DNA of 8,790 nucleotides from an uncultured Alphaproteobacteria bacterium (lineage in GTDB: Bacteria > Pseudomonadota > Alphaproteobacteria > Bin95), in the NCBI GenBank assembly GCA_913060845.1, contig CAJXVF010000064.1, positions 1 to 8,790 of the forward strand, given 5' to 3'. The position numbers and the translations under genes are program-made. The first letter of the stretch is position 1, and every line of letters begins with the position of its first letter. The notes beneath the pieces were generated by a model. It was not told the origin of the DNA, ran no database searches, and saw only the letters and a list, made by a program, of their open reading frames with translations. Positions 1 through 6,771 of the stretch are shown piece by piece.

Positions 1-26
1 CAGCGTCAGATGTGTATAAGAGACAG
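1..26 (+). other. Nextera/Tn5 sequencing adapter remnant (not genomic)
   Basis: These bases equal the 3' 26 bases of the Illumina Nextera read-1 transposase adapter. Positions 8-26, AGATGTGTATAAGAGACAG, are the exact 19-bp Tn5 mosaic end, and the preceding CAGCGTC matches the adapter just outside it. An exact match sitting at base 1 and ending where an aldehyde dehydrogenase reading frame becomes recognisable is best explained as untrimmed adapter kept by the assembler. It should not be read as a natural Tn5 end. It also indicates that the left edge of the window is the true end of a contig. Confidence 0.97.
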
Positions 27-1057
27 TCATTCGCGAACCGATTGGTGTTTGCGCCCTCATCACGCCTTGGAACTGGCCGATGAACCAGATCACGTTGAAG
101 GTCATCCCAGCCCTACTCACCGGCTGCACGATGGTGCTGAAACCATCTGAAATCGCACCGATGAATGCGCTCATCTTCGCTGAAATTCTGGATGAGGCTG
201 GCGTTCCTGCCGGTGTATTCAATCTGGTGAACGGCGATGGACCGGGCGTTGGCACGCAGCTTTCGGGCCATCCGGACATCGACATGGTGTCCTTCACCGG
301 TTCAACCCGCGCTGGCCGTTTAATTTCCAAGAATGCCGCTGAAACGCTGAAGCGGGTTCACCTGGAGCTTGGCGGCAAGGGTGCCAACATCGTGTTTGCA
401 GACGCAGACGAAAAAGCCGTCCGCCGTGGTGCAATGCACTGCTTCAACAATACCGGACAATCCTGCAACGCGCCGACACGGATGCTGGTGCAGCGCGGAA
501 TCTATGACCAGTCCGTAGAGGCAGCTGCTGCTGCAGCGCAGGCCCTGGAAGTCGGCCCTGCCGGGTCCAACGGTCGTCAGATGGGACCCGCCGTCAGCGG
601 CACCCAGTTCGAGAAAATTCAGAACCTGATCCAGGTTGGGATTGATGAAGGTGCGCGTTTGGTCGCTGGCGGCGTAGGCCGTCCAGACGGCCTGAACCGT
701 GGCTTCTTCTGCCGTCCGACGGTGTTCGCGGATGTGAACAATGACATGACCATCGCACGGGAAGAAATCTTCGGCCCGGTTCTCTCCATCATTCCATTCG
801 ACACGGAAGAGGAAGCGATCGCCATCGCCAATGACACGCCTTATGGCCTGACCAGCTATGTCCAAAGCGGTGACGATGCTCGTCGCAGCCGTGTGGCCAT
901 GGAACTGCGCTCAGGCATGGTCGAAATGAACGGCCAGCCACGCGGCGCTGGCGCACCATTCGGCGGCGTCAAAGCATCCGGCAACGGGCGCGAAGGCGGC
1001 ATGTGGGGCCTGGAAGACTTCTGCGAAGTCAAAGCGGTGAGCGGCTGGGGCGCATAA
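27..1057 (+). CDS. NAD(P)-dependent aldehyde dehydrogenase, 5'-truncated
   Basis: This is an aldehyde dehydrogenase superfamily enzyme, which oxidises an aldehyde to the carboxylic acid with NAD(P)+; the substrate is unknown. The frame is recognisable from base 29 (IREPIGVCALITPWNWPMNQ), ahead of the first ATG at 80, so that ATG is internal and the gene is cut by the contig edge. About 342 residues remain of a usual 470-500. Visible motifs: PWN, whose Asn (71-73) forms the oxyanion hole; KPSE, the cofactor-binding Lys and Glu typical of NAD-preferring members; the GSTRAG nucleotide-binding turn; ELGGKG with the general-base Glu (365-367); GQSCNAPTR with the catalytic Cys (464-466); EEIFGPV; and the C-terminal PFGGVKASGNGREGG signature. 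All catalytic residues expected in the preserved part are present, so the gene is probably intact in the genome. It ends at TAA and is followed by a terminator-like hairpin, so it is probably not co-transcribed with the carboxylase downstream. Confidence 0.95.
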
Positions 1058-1091
1058 CGCGCCTCGCACTCAAAATGCCTTGCTAGCTTGT

Positions 1092-1133
1092 GCAACGGCG
1101 GAGTCCTGATCGGGGCTCCGCCGTTGTTCGTTT
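1092..1133 (+). terminator. Rho-independent terminator-like hairpin after the aldehyde dehydrogenase
   Basis: CAACGGCGGAG (1093-1103) pairs perfectly with CTCCGCCGTTG (1116-1126). A further T-G, C-G and C-G continue inward to leave a 6-base loop, giving a stem of about 14 bp. It is followed by TTCGTTT, a moderately T-rich tract. It starts 35 bases after the dehydrogenase stop codon. The rest of the 191-bp gap up to the carboxylase (1058-1248) shows no convincing -35/-10 pair to my eye, although the carboxylase promoter should lie between about 1134 and 1230. Confidence 0.75.
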
Positions 1134-1238
1134 AGACGCAGGTTTTGCATTCCGTGCGCTAGGTTGGCCAATCGTGAAGCGCCGGATACCCTTGTTCAAT
1201 ATTTCCACACTCGCGACAGCGAGGCAGGTTTTCAGGAC

Positions 1239-1242
1239 AGGA
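1239..1242 (+). promoter_or_regulatory. Ribosome binding site that fixes the carboxylase start
   Basis: AGGA lies 6 bases upstream of the ATG at 1249. The open frame runs back to a GTG at 1090, but that would place the N-terminal 53 codons over the terminator hairpin and add residues unlike any biotin carboxylase. Family members begin just before the KLLVANRGEIAVR motif, exactly as the ATG at 1249 does. Confidence 0.7.
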
Positions 1243-1248
1243 TTGCAG

Positions 1249-4200
1249 ATGATTACGGGCAAGTTATTAGTAGCAAACCGTGGCGAGATCGCGGTGCGCA
1301 TCTGCCGGGCTGCTGCGGAGCTAAATCTAAAAACCGTCGCGGTATATCCAGCAGACGACGCCTCAAGCCTCCACACGCAGAAGGCTGATGAGGCGCACCT
1401 CCTGCCGGGTCGCGGTGTTGCCGCATATTTGGACAGTGACGCAATCATCGCCGCAGCACTTGATGCAGGTGCTACAGCGATCCATCCAGGCTATGGCTTC
1501 CTTTCGGAGAACGCAGCCTTCGCAGAAGCTTGTGCGATAGCTGGCCTAACGTTCATCGGTCCGCGTCCGGAAACGCTGGCGCTTTTTGGTAACAAGCACG
1601 CCGCGCGCAAATTGGCAGCGGAGGTTGGGGTTCCAACCCTGCCCGGCACATCTGCGCCAACAACGCTGGAAGAAGCGACGGCTTTCTTGTCCAGCCTAGG
1701 CCCCAATGGCGCCGTGATGGTGAAAGCAGTTGCGGGCGGCGGTGGGCGCGGAATGCGGCCTGCTTTTAACGCTGATGAGCTCGCCGAGGCATTCGAGCGC
1801 TGCCGTTCAGAAGCGCAGTCAGCCTTCGGCAATGGTGATCTCTATGTTGAGCAGTTGGTGCAAAAGGCCCGCCATATAGAAGTGCAGCTGATTGGCGACG
1901 GCAAAACAGTTTCCCATCTATGGGAACGGGACTGCTCCCTACAAAGGCGGCGCCAGAAGATTGTCGAGCTGGCCCCAGCGCCCGGCTTGAACCCGGATGT
2001 GAGGGACAAACTCATCGCGGCCTCCCTCAAGCTTGGTCGGGCAGCGCATTACCTAAATCTCGGCACGATTGAATTTCTGGTTGATGCCGACACAGATGCC
2101 TTTTTCTTCATTGAGGCCAATCCCCGCTTGCAAGTTGAACATACCGTCACCGAAGAAGTCACCGGCCTAAACCTCGTCGAACTCCAGCTCCAGCTCGCCG
2201 GTGGCCAGAGTCTAGAAGCACTTGGCCTCACGCCTGACAAAATCCCCAGCCCGCGCGGTATAGCGATGCAGCTGCGGATCAACACTGAAACCATGGGTGC
2301 AGATGGCGAGGCTAAGCCTGGTGGCGGCCTGATCACCGCCTTCGATGCGCCGTCAGGCCAAGGTATTCGCGTCGACAGCTATGGGTACGCTGGATACAGC
2401 ACCAATCCAGCCTATGACTCTCTATTGGCAAAACTGATCGTCCATACGCGCTCAAACAAGCTTCAGGACGTGATGAACAAAGGCTATCGGGCGCTCTGTG
2501 AATTCAACATCACAGGCGCGCCAACGAACATCGCCTTCCTGCAAAACCTCATTAGTGACCCTAGCGTTAAGGCAGGCGATGTTCACACCCGCTTCGTCGA
2601 AGACCGTGCAGCTGATTTTGCGACATCCGATGGCTCCCCCCACCCCAACCTCTATTTCACCCCTGAAACTATGGGGGATGAGCCATCCACCGGCCGTGCT
2701 GGTGCCAAAGTAGACGGCGCGGACCCTCTTGCCGTTCTTGCATACGGCCAGGCGAACCAATCAAGCAGCATGGCGACAGCAGGCCCAGGCGCGCATGTCG
2801 CAATTGCAGACGGAATGACGGCGGTGTCGGCCCCCCTCCAAGGCACGATTATTTCTCTCTCGGTAGCCATCGGCGCGACAGTCCGGTGTGGAGACCAATT
2901 GGCGATCATGGAAGCCATGAAGATGGAACATGTCGTGACGGCGGACTCTTCCGGCATCGTGCGCGCGCTGCATGTCGAACCCGGCGATACGCTCTGGGAT
3001 GGACAGGCGCTGATGACGCTTGAGCCAATCGATGACGATGGCACGGCTGAGATTTTGGCAGATGAGGTTGATCTCGATGAAATCCGCCCCGATCTTGCTG
3101 AAGTCTTGGCGCGGCAAAACCTGAACCTGGATGAAAATCGCCCCAATGCCGTCGCCCGGCGGCGGAAGACGGGCCAACGCACCGTTCGGGAAAACGTCGA
3201 AGACCTGATTGATCCAGACAGCTTCGTCGAATACGGGCCGCTTGTCGTCGCAGCGCAACGCCAACGCCGCGGCCTTGAAGACCTTCTGACCCGTAGCCCT
3301 GCCGATGGGCTCGTTACGGGTGTCGGCAAAATCAATGGCGATCTGTTCGACGATCCAGACGCCCGTGCTGCTGTGATGGCTTATGACTACACGGTCTTCG
3401 CAGGAACCCAAGGCGTCCATAATCACTGGAAAACTGACCGTCTGCTGGATGTCGCCGAACAGGGCCGTATGCCTTTCGTGCTGTTCGCAGAAGGCGGTGG
3501 CGGGCGCCCGGGCGATGTGGATTATGGCGGATTTGTCGGGCAAACAACCTTCAGCCATTTCGGAAAATTGTCTGGCCTGGCACCCATGATCGGCATCGTT
3601 TCTGGCCGCTGCTTTGCCGGCAATGCGGCACTGCTAGGCGCTTGCGACGTTATCATCGCGACAGAAAATGCAAATCTCGGCATGGGCGGACCTGCCATGG
3701 TGGAAGGTGGTGGGCTTGGGGTATTCACCCCAGAAGAAATTGGCCCAATGTCCGTGCAGGCCCCGAACGGCGTCATCGATATTCTCGTCGCCGATGAAGC
3801 GGAGGCCGTACAGGTCACGAAGAAATATCTTTCTTATTTCCAAGGCCGCCTGAAAACCTGGACCGAGCCGGACCAGCGGCAGATGCGCCGGATCGTGCCA
3901 GAGAACAGATTGCGTGTTTATGACGTCCGTCAGGTCATTGAGACCATGTCAGACGAAGGCCAGGTGCTGGAGCTTCGGCCCAGCTTTGGGTGCACCATGA
4001 TAACAGCTTTGATGCGCGTAGAAGGCCGCGCTGTGGGAGTTATCGCTAACAATCCTGCAATGCTGGGCGGTGCCATAGATAGCGACGGCGCAGATAAAGC
4101 CGCACGGTTTATGCAGGTCTGTGACGCATTCGATGTGCCAATCCTACATCTCTGCGATACGCCCGGCATCATGGTCGGGCCAGAGGTTGAAAAGACCGCC

Positions 4201-4632
4201 CTGGTCCGCCACGCGGCACGGATGTTTGTTGTCGCGTGCAATCTGACTGTTCCCTATTTCACGCTCATTACCCGGAAAGCCTATGGCCTGGGCGCAATCG
4301 CTATGGCGGGGGGTAACTTCAGAAGCCCTATGTCGACTGTGGCTTGGCCTACAGGCGAGTTCGGGCCGATGGGATTAGAAGGTCAGGTCAAGCTTGGCTA
4401 CCGGGCCGAGCTAGCCGCAATCGAGGACCCCGAAGCCCGGCGCATTTACTACGAGAAAATGGTCGCCGAAGCCTATGAAGACGGCAAAGCCTTGGAGCGG
4501 GCCACACGCTTTGGCATCGATGACGTGATCGATCCGGCGCAATCCCGCCCTTGGCTGGCAAACCTCCTAGCGTCCAACCGTCCGCCCCCACCCCGCACCG
4601 GTAAGAAGCGGCCAATGATCGACGCTTGGTAG
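1249..4632 (+). CDS. Single-chain multidomain acyl-CoA carboxylase (BC-BCCP-CT, LCC type)
   Basis: This is a biotin-dependent carboxylase that would use ATP and bicarbonate to carboxylate biotin and then transfer CO2 to an acyl-CoA in the cytoplasm. The chain is 1127 residues. Residues 1-450 are biotin carboxylase: KLLVANRGEIAVRIC at the start, the ATP-grasp glycine loop GGGGRGMR (163-170), E275, the E289-N291-R293-Q295-V296-E297 active-site cluster and the RIN motif (R343). Residues about 520-595 are the biotin carrier domain, with MEAMKME and biotinyl lysine K558. Residues about 610-1127 are carboxyltransferase with both crotonase-fold halves: GGGGRPGDVDYGG, GACDVIIATENANLGMGGPAMVEGGG, then NNPAMLGGAIDSDGADKAARF and LCDTPGIMVG. 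Acetyl- and propionyl-CoA carboxylases usually split these domains over two or more chains. Joining all in about 1,100 residues is the layout of the long-chain acyl-CoA carboxylase described from Mycobacterium avium subsp. paratuberculosis. Substrate chain length cannot be read from sequence. Databases may mislabel such proteins as carbamoyl-phosphate synthase because of the shared ATP-grasp domain. Confidence 0.93.
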   Translation: MITGKLLVANRGEIAVRICRAAAELNLKTVAVYPADDASSLHTQKADEAHLLPGRGVAAYLDSDAIIAAALDAGATAIHPGYGFLSENAAFAEACAIAGLTFIGPRPETLALFGNKHAARKLAAEVGVPTLPGTSAPTTLEEATAFLSSLGPNGAVMVKAVAGGGGRGMRPAFNADELAEAFERCRSEAQSAFGNGDLYVEQLVQKARHIEVQLIGDGKTVSHLWERDCSLQRRRQKIVELAPAPGLNPDVRDKLIAASLKLGRAAHYLNLGTIEFLVDADTDAFFFIEANPRLQVEHTVTEEVTGLNLVELQLQLAGGQSLEALGLTPDKIPSPRGIAMQLRINTETMGADGEAKPGGGLITAFDAPSGQGIRVDSYGYAGYSTNPAYDSLLAKLIVHTRSNKLQDVMNKGYRALCEFNITGAPTNIAFLQNLISDPSVKAGDVHTRFVEDRAADFATSDGSPHPNLYFTPETMGDEPSTGRAGAKVDGADPLAVLAYGQANQSSSMATAGPGAHVAIADGMTAVSAPLQGTIISLSVAIGATVRCGDQLAIMEAMKMEHVVTADSSGIVRALHVEPGDTLWDGQALMTLEPIDDDGTAEILADEVDLDEIRPDLAEVLARQNLNLDENRPNAVARRRKTGQRTVRENVEDLIDPDSFVEYGPLVVAAQRQRRGLEDLLTRSPADGLVTGVGKINGDLFDDPDARAAVMAYDYTVFAGTQGVHNHWKTDRLLDVAEQGRMPFVLFAEGGGGRPGDVDYGGFVGQTTFSHFGKLSGLAPMIGIVSGRCFAGNAALLGACDVIIATENANLGMGGPAMVEGGGLGVFTPEEIGPMSVQAPNGVIDILVADEAEAVQVTKKYLSYFQGRLKTWTEPDQRQMRRIVPENRLRVYDVRQVIETMSDEGQVLELRPSFGCTMITALMRVEGRAVGVIANNPAMLGGAIDSDGADKAARFMQVCDAFDVPILHLCDTPGIMVGPEVEKTALVRHAARMFVVACNLTVPYFTLITRKAYGLGAIAMAGGNFRSPMSTVAWPTGEFGPMGLEGQVKLGYRAELAAIEDPEARRIYYEKMVAEAYEDGKALERATRFGIDDVIDPAQSRPWLANLLASNRPPPPRTGKKRPMIDAW

Positions 4633-4642
4633 GCGCACTTTC

Positions 4643-5545
4643 CTAGACGCTCAGTGCTGCGGCATCGATATATGATGAGTTGATATACGTCTCTGCCCGT
4701 ATGGTGCCGCGTGTAGGTAAGGCGCGGATAAGGGCGCTGACGTCGATTAGGGTTTGCACCGCGGCCACACTCACGGTGCCGTCAGCAGGAAATATTGCTT
4801 TCGCAACATATTCATCCCAGGCGCGCTCATTGTAATTCAGTGCGACCCCGCTTTCGCTGACTGCAATTTTACTGCTCTCTGCCCGGTTGGCGAAGACCCA
4901 TTGATGCGCTTTGATCCAGCCACGCATGAATGCGGTAACGGTTTCCGAATTCTCCCGCGCCCAACGACGATCGACATTCAATGACGAAAATTGGAAGTCC
5001 GGGAACACACTGCTCATATCGCCAAGGTCTGAAAATCCAGCGTCGAGCGCAATGTGATTAAGCGGCACGCCCTGTAAGCCCGCATCAATTTCACCAGACT
5101 GCAATTGCTCCCATCGCGCTTGGATTGGGCCACAGGGGACCAGCGTATAATCACGCGGGTACTTCAAGCCATGGGCAGCAAAGATTTTCATGATCAGCGA
5201 TGAGCTACCGGCAGCGATTGAAGAGACGCCGACGCGCCCGCCCCGTAAGTCTTCGATGGACTTAATGCGCTTGGCGCCGATTAGCGAGAACGGCAGCTTA
5301 TTCAAATTCCCACCAATAATTTCCTGATCGCCGCCTTGCTCCCGGTCAATAATCACGTGTTCAGTGGTGCCGCGAGAAAACTGCACATGGCCGTCCTGGA
5401 GACGCTCATAAACGGCGTCAATCGTCTGATGCACCTCAATCTCGACATCCAGACCCTCACGCGCAAATATCCCTTGATGCTGTCCGGCCCAAAGCGGCAG
5501 ATTGAAGTAGTTGAACGACAACGTCGAAATTTTGACGGGACGCAT
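4643..5545 (-). CDS. ABC-type substrate-binding protein, SsuA/THI5/NMT1-like, without signal peptide
   Basis: The 300-residue protein has the two-lobed periplasmic-binding fold of the nitrate/sulfonate/taurine/thiamine-precursor type. It opens with VKISTLSFNYFNLPLWAGQHQGIFAREGLDVEIEV (residues 4-38), the family pattern in which a weakly polar start leads into 'xxxG(I/L)F..EGLDVE'. IKSIEDLRGGRVGVSS (95-109) is the usual second-lobe hinge, and QLQSGEIDAGLQG (147-159) is the usual 'L..GeiDA' segment. The start at 5545 is chosen over an ATG at 5572 because GGAGG lies 8 bases upstream. Neither start provides a hydrophobic signal segment or lipobox, so the protein should stay in the cytoplasm unless exported by partners. 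No ABC permease or ATPase gene is in the window. It could be a cytosolic ligand sensor, or an enzyme on this fold such as the decarboxylases related to 4,5-dihydroxyphthalate decarboxylase. Its stop codon lies 10 bp from that of the convergent carboxylase. Confidence 0.85.
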   Translation of the reverse strand: MRPVKISTLSFNYFNLPLWAGQHQGIFAREGLDVEIEVHQTIDAVYERLQDGHVQFSRGTTEHVIIDREQGGDQEIIGGNLNKLPFSLIGAKRIKSIEDLRGGRVGVSSIAAGSSSLIMKIFAAHGLKYPRDYTLVPCGPIQARWEQLQSGEIDAGLQGVPLNHIALDAGFSDLGDMSSVFPDFQFSSLNVDRRWARENSETVTAFMRGWIKAHQWVFANRAESSKIAVSESGVALNYNERAWDEYVAKAIFPADGTVSVAAVQTLIDVSALIRALPTRGTIRAETYINSSYIDAAALSV

Positions 5546-5687
5546 AGCGCGAGCCTCCAAATGATTGAGCATGCGCTTGCACGCTAAACAGGATCAATTG
5601 ACCTGCACAGCCCAAACCCACACCATATTCTGCGCGGATGGATGTCCACCGTGGTGAAGCCAGTCCATCTGATAAGGGATCCGAAAC
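5546..5687. promoter_or_regulatory. Divergent intergenic region between the binding protein and CMD/AhpD genes
   Basis: These 142 bases must hold promoters for both directions unless read-through occurs. On the plus strand TTGACC (5598-5603) is a plausible -35 box; the best -10 candidates around 5622-5631 (ACCATA, TATTCT) are weak and imperfectly spaced. GCATGC (5569-5574) and GCACGC (5579-5584) form an imperfect inverted repeat around a 4-base centre, a possible operator, but it is short and may be chance. No regulator gene lies in the window. Confidence 0.35.
5554..5558 (-). promoter_or_regulatory. Ribosome binding site that fixes the substrate-binding protein start
   Basis: On the minus strand this reads GGAGG, an optimal Shine-Dalgarno core, with an 8-base spacer to the ATG at 5545-5543. 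It makes the ATG nine codons upstream (5572) unlikely, since that start would put this site inside the coding region. Confidence 0.8.
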
Positions 5688-6191
5688 GTGACTGATATTT
5701 TTGCAACTGCCGCGGTAAAGGCGAGCGGAATACAGACGGATGGTCCATTGGCAGATGCCCTATCTGGCCGCAGCGACATCCTGACGATGACGCAGCAAGC
5801 CCACGACGCCGCATTGAAGCCTAATGAACCTGGCGGCATGTCCCACAAAATGCGCGCCGCGTTATCCTGTCGTATGGCGCGATTGAGCCGGGAAGTACCC
5901 TTGGCCGCGCACTTCGCAACATTGATGGATAGCGCCAGCGGACCAGCGGAGATCAACCAAATTGCAGATCCCGCTTTTGATGGCGGCGGCGACGCCTGGC
6001 TAAGTGCAATTCTGCGCCACACCGATTTGGTCACAACGGATCCAAAAACAGTTCTTGCGGGCGATATCCCCGCACTTACAGGTGCTGGCGTGTCAGAGGA
6101 TGACATCGTGCGCCTATCGGAACTCGTCGCGCTCTTGAGCTACCAGATACGCCTGACCATCGGCCTTAGGCTCATCGGAGACGCATCATGA
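5688..6191 (+). CDS. CMD-domain protein, Avi_7170-like
   Basis: The 167-residue protein starts at GTG (5688), with AGGGA 8 bases upstream. It resembles the carboxymuconolactone decarboxylase (CMD) domain proteins known in TIGRFAMs as the Avi_7170 family, which typically sit beside a second CMD protein, as here. Visible features: a helical N-terminal part (residues 25-80, HKMRAALSCRMARLSREVPLA), a DAWLSAILRHTDLVTTDPKTVLAGDIPALTGAGVSEDDIVRLSELVALLSYQIRL segment (102-156) matching the later helices of the AhpD fold, and the family-like end GLRLIG. It has only one cysteine (C61) and no CxxC, so it cannot carry out AhpD-type thiol chemistry alone. Its stop overlaps the next start (ATGA at 6188-6191), which implies coupled translation and equal amounts of the two products. 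The exact function is unknown; a structural or regulatory partner of the next protein is the simplest reading. Confidence 0.82.
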   Translation: MTDIFATAAVKASGIQTDGPLADALSGRSDILTMTQQAHDAALKPNEPGGMSHKMRAALSCRMARLSREVPLAAHFATLMDSASGPAEINQIADPAFDGGGDAWLSAILRHTDLVTTDPKTVLAGDIPALTGAGVSEDDIVRLSELVALLSYQIRLTIGLRLIGDAS

Positions 6192-6769
6192 GTGAACCCA
6201 TCCACGACTTCACTGCGGTTGTTCCCCATTGGCGCCCACGCGTCACGCCGATCAAGCTGGAAGATGCAACGCCAGACCAATTGGATGCGTTGAAGGTGAC
6301 GCCGTCGAATACGAAAGTGTCGGAATACGTCCTCGTTCTCGCGCGCGATAGTGAGACGCTGCGCGAGCGGACGCCCTTGTTCAATGCCATCATGTACAAC
6401 CGTGGTGGGCTTTCCCGCGCGGAGCGGGAACTGGGGGCCGTGGGCGCGTCTATCGTCAACCGCTGTGTCTATTGTGCCGCCGTCCATGCCAGTCGATACA
6501 ATCAGCTCGCCAAAGACGTCAGCGTTATTGAACGCATTTTTGCAGATGGTGAATCCGCCGAATTGAACCCGCGCCAGACCGCAATCTTCCGCTTCGCCGT
6601 CAAACTATCCAAAAGCCCACCCGACGTATCGAAGGATGATATGTCCGCCCTTGCCGCCGCCGGCCTCGGGCCCGACGAAGTCCTGGATCTGGTCCTATCA
6701 GCAGCCCTATTCGGATGGGCAAACAGGCTGATGCACACCTTGGGCGACCCTATCGAAATTGCGGAGTAG
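6188..6769 (+). CDS. AhpD-fold alkylhydroperoxidase/peroxidase-related protein, Avi_7169-like
   Basis: The 193-residue protein belongs to the AhpD-like CMD superfamily, resembling the Avi_7169 family. The active-site pattern is complete: E81, then NRCVYCAAVHASRY with C93, C96 and H100. The spacing of Glu to first Cys (12 residues) and of the CxxC to the His matches AhpD, in which these residues form the proton relay and the redox disulfide. AELNPRQTAIFRFAVKLSKSPPDVSKDDMSALAAAGLGPDEVLDLVLSAALFGWANRLMHTLG (124-186) is the typical C-terminal half of peroxidase-related CMD proteins. Predicted role: cytosolic thiol-dependent peroxidase or disulfide reductase; the true substrate is unknown. GGAG (6177-6180) lies 7 bases before the ATG, inside the preceding gene, and the two genes overlap by 4 bases. 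The stop codon is only 2 bp from the stop of the convergent tube gene. Confidence 0.9.
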   Translation: MSEPIHDFTAVVPHWRPRVTPIKLEDATPDQLDALKVTPSNTKVSEYVLVLARDSETLRERTPLFNAIMYNRGGLSRAERELGAVGASIVNRCVYCAAVHASRYNQLAKDVSVIERIFADGESAELNPRQTAIFRFAVKLSKSPPDVSKDDMSALAAAGLGPDEVLDLVLSAALFGWANRLMHTLGDPIEIAE

Positions 6770-6771
6770 GC

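Noticed and set aside
8..26. Natural Tn5 or IS50 mosaic end
   Set aside because: The flanking CAGCGTC is synthetic adapter sequence, not IS50 sequence, and the match sits exactly at the contig end.
320..865. Minus-strand open frame of 181 residues opposite the aldehyde dehydrogenase
   Set aside because: It is antisense to catalytic motifs of the dehydrogenase, with no recognisable domain or ribosome site.
80..1057. ATG at 80 as the true start of the aldehyde dehydrogenase
   Set aside because: Conserved family sequence (REPIGVCALITPWNWP) continues in frame upstream to base 29, so the ATG is internal and the gene is truncated at the contig edge.
1090..1248. GTG at 1090 as start of the carboxylase, adding 53 residues
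   Set aside because: It lies at the foot of the terminator-like hairpin and the added residues do not resemble a biotin carboxylase or targeting sequence. The ATG at 1249 has a well-placed AGGA and a family-typical N-terminus.
2652..3558. Long minus-strand open frames (227 and 265 residues) opposite the carboxylase
   Set aside because: They lie wholly antisense to strongly conserved carboxylase domains. Their translations are low-complexity and rich in Arg, Ser and His, as expected from antisense of G+C-rich codons.
5546..5572. ATG at 5572 as start of the substrate-binding protein, with extra MLNHLEARA
   Set aside because: It would bury the excellent GGAGG site inside the gene, and the added residues are not a signal peptide.
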